Origin: Trema orientale
Taxonomy: Eukaryota > Streptophyta > Magnoliopsida > Rosales > Cannabaceae
DNA length: 64,000 nucleotides
Assembly (NCBI GenBank): GCA_002914845.1
Contig: JXTC01000038.1
Location: 293,762-357,761 of the forward strand
Reading direction: 5' to 3'
Below the pieces are notes generated by a model, which saw nothing but the letters and a program-made list of their open reading frames with translations, did no database searches and was not told the DNA's origin. Every line of letters begins with the position of its first letter. Positions within the stretch are counted from its first letter, which is position 1. Below, piece after piece: positions 59,137-64,000 of this stretch. Both the position numbers and the translations under genes were made by a program.

Positions 59137-61177
59137 AATTCTATTTTGGCACCTAAATTTCAAAGGTCATTATTTTGGTGCCCAATTTTTTCTTTTGTCT
59201 TATTTAAGTCCTTTTTGCCATTCTTCCATTATAACAGACAGAAAACATCTATATCTTGGCCGCTAAATTATACCAACATCTCATTTTGGCCCCAAACTTA
59301 AAAACCAATGTCCTTATCCTAACACCTGATCCATCAAAGATTTTCATCCGTATTGGCACTTTATTGTTAAAAGAAAACGAAAAAAAAAATATTGGTCACT
59401 CACATGAGTCTTTTAGCAAAGACATTTGAAGTACTTTATAAGACAAAAATGAGGTAGTGTTAAAATTTTATTTCGCTTAGAATTATAGATAAATAACAAA
59501 GTCTTTTCTTGTACAAAACTTAGTAATTCTCTTATGGTAATGATTTAGTTTCGGAAATCTGTTGGATCATCCTTGGACTTATCATACTCGGTGAGTTTTT
59601 ACAACATATGTTTAAATACAATTAAGAAACACTGTTGTTTTCAATATTTAAATCAACTTTTCTAAAATTTTATATTAAAAAAAATACCCAAGGTTTTTGT
59701 TTTTCATTTTTTTCACTTATTCTTCTTTCCAAATTTTACGTTACCTAAGTTTTCTTTTCTTTTCTTTTTATAGTTGTGTATTACCTGATTACTTATATAT
59801 CCAAACCAATATTCAAATATATATATATATATATATATACAACTTATAATATTTCAGTAAAGTGAAGAAAGATTAAACTAAATTTGTTATCATTAAAGTT
59901 GAAAAGATGACGTTATTCTATTTGGTCAACTAATAAAATATGAAACTTATTAACTAAAAGAGAAATGCTCTTTTTCATATATTTTTTAAAACAAAGAGAT
60001 AATGTGTATAAAATGAGACAATTCGATATATTCATGAGTACCAAAATGGGGCCGTTTTAGAATTTGTTAGTGTGGATTTTGGACTGTGAAAGAATGGGTG
60101 CCATGCGATTTCAAGTGGCTTTGAAAGAAACCAAAACCTAGAATTGATATAAGTGTGGTATCTATAGCATTTAATAAGATTATAGATAGAATTTTCACCA
60201 GTTGATGATAGTGGTAATGGTATGGTACATGCAAAATCTCCTCTACAAAATGATGTTAGTAGTATATTAAATAAATTACTGAATAAATAGTGGATAAATA
60301 ATGATAGTATTGTATATTTTTGGGAAGTAGTGAGAGAGAGAGGAGAAGAGACAAATAAGGTTTTAGGAAATTGTAACGGCTAACCTCTTTCAAATAGATA
60401 TGGGATTATTTATAGTGGCATCATGGTCCCTAAAATACTAGAGTTGATGCCTATATGTCCATGCAAAGATAAAAAGAATCTTATCATCCCGCTTGTACAG
60501 ACTAGAGCGTGTAATTTGGTTAGGTGTCATCCCTTCTGTGGCTTATGTCATCCTTAGTATGTTAGGGTAATAAAGTTATTTATGTTACTTGATCGGAGTT
60601 TTCCATTCCGAGTGGTCAGCCAACGTGTCTGGCAAATTATTGCTGGTGATCTTCATACGTGCTCAAAATGACCAAGCAAGGTATATCATCCGACTAAGGC
60701 TTGGTCTCTCTTTCAGAGATTTGGCTTCTTTATCAGTTTGACCACGCTGTCTCTCTTTTGCTAGATTTATTCATATTGATTGTAACATCTGACCAGGACG
60801 TGGCCATCTAGCTTAGAGACTTGATCAGCCCGTTATGCATCCAACCAAGACCTTTGACATACTAGAGGCTCCCCCCTGTCTACAATCGATTCGCTTGCTC
60901 TTTCATAAGTTGTTCGGCTTATAATGAGTTTAGTGTTATTTCAAGTGTTCCTTAAAGGCCACATGTCGTCTTTTGATAGGTTAGGAGAAAATACCCCCAA
61001 CAGAATTTATGGGCCAAATTAGGATTTTGGTTATAATTTGGGGCCAAGACATGGATATTTTACGTCCTTTTATAATGGAAGATAACAACAACAAAAAAAG
61101 GTATTTGGATGTTTTAATTAAAATATAATGGCTAAAATGGAATTCGGGTTATATTTCAGGAGCTAAATATGAGTTAA
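59137..61177. mobile_element. Non-autonomous long-TIR DNA element
   Basis: The left arm (59137-59300) contains ATTCTATTTTGGCACCTAAA, CTTCCATTATAAC, CATCTATATCTTGGCCGCTA and TTTTGGCCCC. The right arm (about 61010-61177) has the reverse complement of matching words (TTTAGCTCCTGAAATAT, CTTCCATTATAAAAGGACG, ATCCATGTCTTGGCCCCAAA, TAATTTGGCCC). The TIRs are about 150-165 bp and roughly 70 percent alike. The interior includes a GC-richer, different-looking segment (60300-61000), perhaps a separate insertion. No transposase. It is a Mutator-like candidate, distinct in sequence from the element at 10576. Confidence 0.6.
60254..61002 (+). mobile_element. Possible solo LTR inside the TIR element
   Basis: About 750 bp bounded by TGTTAG and CCCCCAACA, with a GAGAGAGAGGAGAAGAG stretch and GC-richer, unique-looking sequence. 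It differs from the AT-rich arms of its host element. LTR-like ends are the only support. No matching 5-bp duplication or internal coding sequence was seen. Confidence 0.2.
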
Positions 61178-64000
61178 TCTTAAACCCTTACATTCATTGA
61201 TGGATCCACTTTGAGCTCGAGACGCATATGCTCGTCCTCAGATATACCATTCATTTGCCCCTCTAAATTTTAGTAATTTTAAATTTCAATCGTATAACTT
61301 ATGAAAAAAATTCAATAATGAACTTTACTCATAATATTTTTAAGTACTTAATTTTTTCCACATTTTTTATAGATAATTTTTCTTCAGACCTCACTTGTTT
61401 TTTTTTTAATTTAATTCTATGTTGGTTAATGTTGAATAGCGTGTTTTGAAATTACCACTTTTAGGTTTTCATGAATATATTACTATGTTATAATTCCATT
61501 TGGTGAAATAGAATTAAAAAAAGAGCAAAAAGTGGCCCCAAAAAAAAAAAAAAAACTAAGTCTAGCTCAAAGAATTTTATTAGATAATCCCTGAACAAAT
61601 TTTTTGGCTCCGTTACTACTAGCATTAATATTGGTGAAATTAATTTCCTATATAACATATATATGTACGTACACATATCAAAGAACTCATATTAAAAGTT
61701 TTTGTATGTTTACAAAATAGGAGTTTGATTGCCATATAAATAATAAGATGACGCTGGTTGGTTTTTGATAATTAATAAAACCAGGATAGAAATGATTAAT
61801 GGAAATTTACAACCATATATATTAGAAACTTATGACGATCAACAACCGAATTTGAGCCTGAAAATTTGGGAAAAGTACATATATACCCATTTTTTAAGCA
61901 TACTTACATAAACACTAGTTGTTTATTTTTAATAAATCCATATCCTTTTCTATAGCTATTCTTGGAGAAATATGTGCTACGATCATTATCAATCTTGACC
62001 CTCATTATTTTTTTTTTAAATGGAAATCTTAACCCTCTTTTAAAATATGTGATGAAAAAAATGGGGACAAACTATAAATTATTTACAAAACTAGACTTTT
62101 CAGTTAACGAAAAATTTGAAATTTCAAAAATACCGCCAACTCAATCCCAGTAAAAATTTTAAACCATGTCGAAAATAGCAAAAGTGAAGGAAGCGACGTC
62201 AGAAAGGCAGCCGACCATATTCAACGAGAGTTGAAATTAGTCGACTACGACTGGAGTCGAGCCACCAGTCAAAAATGAGACTGGAGCGCGCAAGTTCAAC
62301 TGCAGTTGAAATTTTTCAATGCCAGTCAAACGAAGGCACCATTGGGATCTTGATTAGGACCGGCAATAGTGGGGGGTTGCATGTGATAGCAGTAATAAAA
62401 ATAGTTTAGGATTTGTTAAAGAAGAATGTAGTTTCGGGTGTGTTAGGGAATAGGGCATTAGCTAAGTAATTTTAATTGAATGGTGGTTAGTTTTAAAACT
62501 GTTTATGGATCAGTCTTTTTTTTTTTTCATCATGAGGGTCTTAGTAGACCCTATAAATATAAATATCCCTTATTTTATATATGAAATATATACCTTGGTA
62601 TACATTTAACATACTAACTAGTACCTAAAAATGGATATACATTTTATAATGTATACCACATGTATTTTAGACATGAAATGAAAACCTAAAAAGGGATATG
62701 AAACTATCAAAATGAAAAGGCAAGCATTGGTGAAATATAAGACACAAAAACGAGTATTGAGCGTAAATTTCACTAAAAATTTTGCCTATAATTCTCGAAG
62801 TTAAAGATTTCTATACTATTTTATAATAATTACCTTATATATTTTTGCTTATCTGGACCCTAGATACTGCAACATGAATATTAATTCAAAGGAAAATTCG
62901 AAATCTATGCATCCACAATTTGATTATGTATATTTATAACTTTAATTATAATTTTATCCATAATAAGAATTTCAAAAAAAAAAAAAGATAATTTAAAAGT
63001 TAGATTGCCTATTATTCTCATAAAATAAGAATGTTCAACCAACAACTAAAGAATGGACCAGAAAANAAGACTTAGAAAATCAAAAAGAGTGACTTACAGA
63101 GAAGGAAATGAATTTCATAGATTTTTTTTTTCCCCAATTGCAAATATCATTAGTTTTTTCTTTGTCACGTATGCGTATATATATATATATATATATATTG
63201 AGTTGTTATGAAAATTGCTATCTTTTCTCATTTCGGTTTTGGTTTTGATGATAAATTTGTGATTCATTTAATATGCTCTTTACCATTTTTCTAAAGAATA
63301 AAACTTAAAAAAATGGAATTCTTTCATGAATAAATTTTAAGAAAATATCACCATGAAATATGTGTATATATATAAACACATATAGAATTAAGGAGAATTC
63401 TCAAATGAAAAAAAGACTCAATTCTAAATATCTTTTTTTTTCATTTTTCTTTTGCTTTCTTATTATCTTGATTATAAGATTTTAATGTTTTATCTTTTTG
63501 GGAGGAAGAATAAAAAAAGACGAAAAGCAAAAAGAAAGTGAAAGCATAGAGGACAATATGCGTTCGGTGATTCTACAAAAAATAGTTGAAAAAACTTAAA
63601 AGTTAAAAAAATTACTAAAATTAATTAAACAGCTTAAAATCTGATCAAATAATAGCTTTAGGCCTTTATTGTTTCAATTATCTATACAAGAAAATGAGGA
63701 ATGTACATAGCAAAAAGCCAAAAAGGGTGTTTTGGGAATATAAGGAACATACAAAGTAAAAAATTTAAAAATAATACAATTGTTTATGATATAAAAAGAA
63801 AGTGAATATATATAGTCCAATTATTGATGCATTTAGAACTTCACTAATTAATTTAAAAGTTTGAAAAAATCAAAGTTTTGGAAAATTTATTGAGGTACCC
63901 ATTTTTTCTTTTCACCTCTCTATTTGCACCTGAAAGTAGCACAAAAGTACTCCTAATACCATCAGTGGTGGTGACATAGTGGCGAAGGCGCCTACCTAGA
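61178..64000. other. Intergenic to window end, no gene seen
   Basis: AT-rich with poly-A runs and a (TA)n at about 63176-63199. One unresolved base is at 63066. A GC-richer patch at 62190-62370 has repeated AGTTGAAATT, GACTGGAG and CCAGTCAAA words. At 62570-62780 there are GTATATAC/ATGAAAT words resembling the MITE at 33497-33956. No protein similarity. Confidence 0.55.

Noticed and set aside
59011-59301. 96-codon plus-strand open frame
   Set aside because: Its second half is the left TIR of the 59137-61177 element.

Overview
The window is nuclear DNA of a flowering plant, most likely a eudicot. It is very AT-rich, nearly free of genes, and filled with plant-type Ty1/copia retrotransposons, long-TIR DNA elements, MITEs and SINE-like pieces. 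It comes from a draft assembly: there is one 393-base N run (30272-30664) and single Ns at 18895, 51821 and 63066. The species cannot be named from the sequence alone.

The one host gene I can support is a complete single-exon ALOG/LSH-family gene (closest in memory to Arabidopsis LSH10) at 53653-54177 on the + strand. An overlapping upstream ORF begins 20 bases before its start codon. A young copia insertion ends about 550 bases upstream of that start codon.

Layout. 1-3003: truncated, decayed Tnt1-like copia element running off the left edge, minus strand, with its LTR at 2789-3003. 3004-7391: intergenic with a CACTA-type MITE (4190-4482), a small hAT-like MITE and a SINE-like relic. 7392-9600: probable solo LTR of a Tekay/Del-type Ty3/gypsy element. 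10576-11821: non-autonomous element with TIRs of about 170 bp. 12142-22847: old copia element (minus strand) with 421-bp LTRs and an intact 5-bp target duplication TTACC. Its right-hand LTR is split by a 3.75-kb TIR element and again by a 0.4-kb MITE. 23568-29165: a run of TIR/foldback elements carrying arrays of near-palindromic GGTTACT/AGTAACC or GGTTTCC/GGAAACC words. The element nested at 18.5-22.2 kb has the same architecture. I regard this group as the most interesting and possibly undescribed system in the window. 31-46.5 kb: intergenic with MITEs and a SINE. 46539-53102: young Ale/Retrofit-type copia element with target duplication GTAAT, present as LTR-internal-LTR-partial internal-LTR. 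The single N inside the partial unit makes an assembly artefact a real possibility. 53103-54177: ALOG gene. 54178-64000: intergenic, with a 2-kb long-TIR element at 59137-61177.

The genes do not form a pathway. The biology here is repeat turnover around a single developmental regulator. All LTR elements are treated as fossils. Boundaries of DNA elements were found by aligning ends by eye and are approximate unless a target duplication is given.
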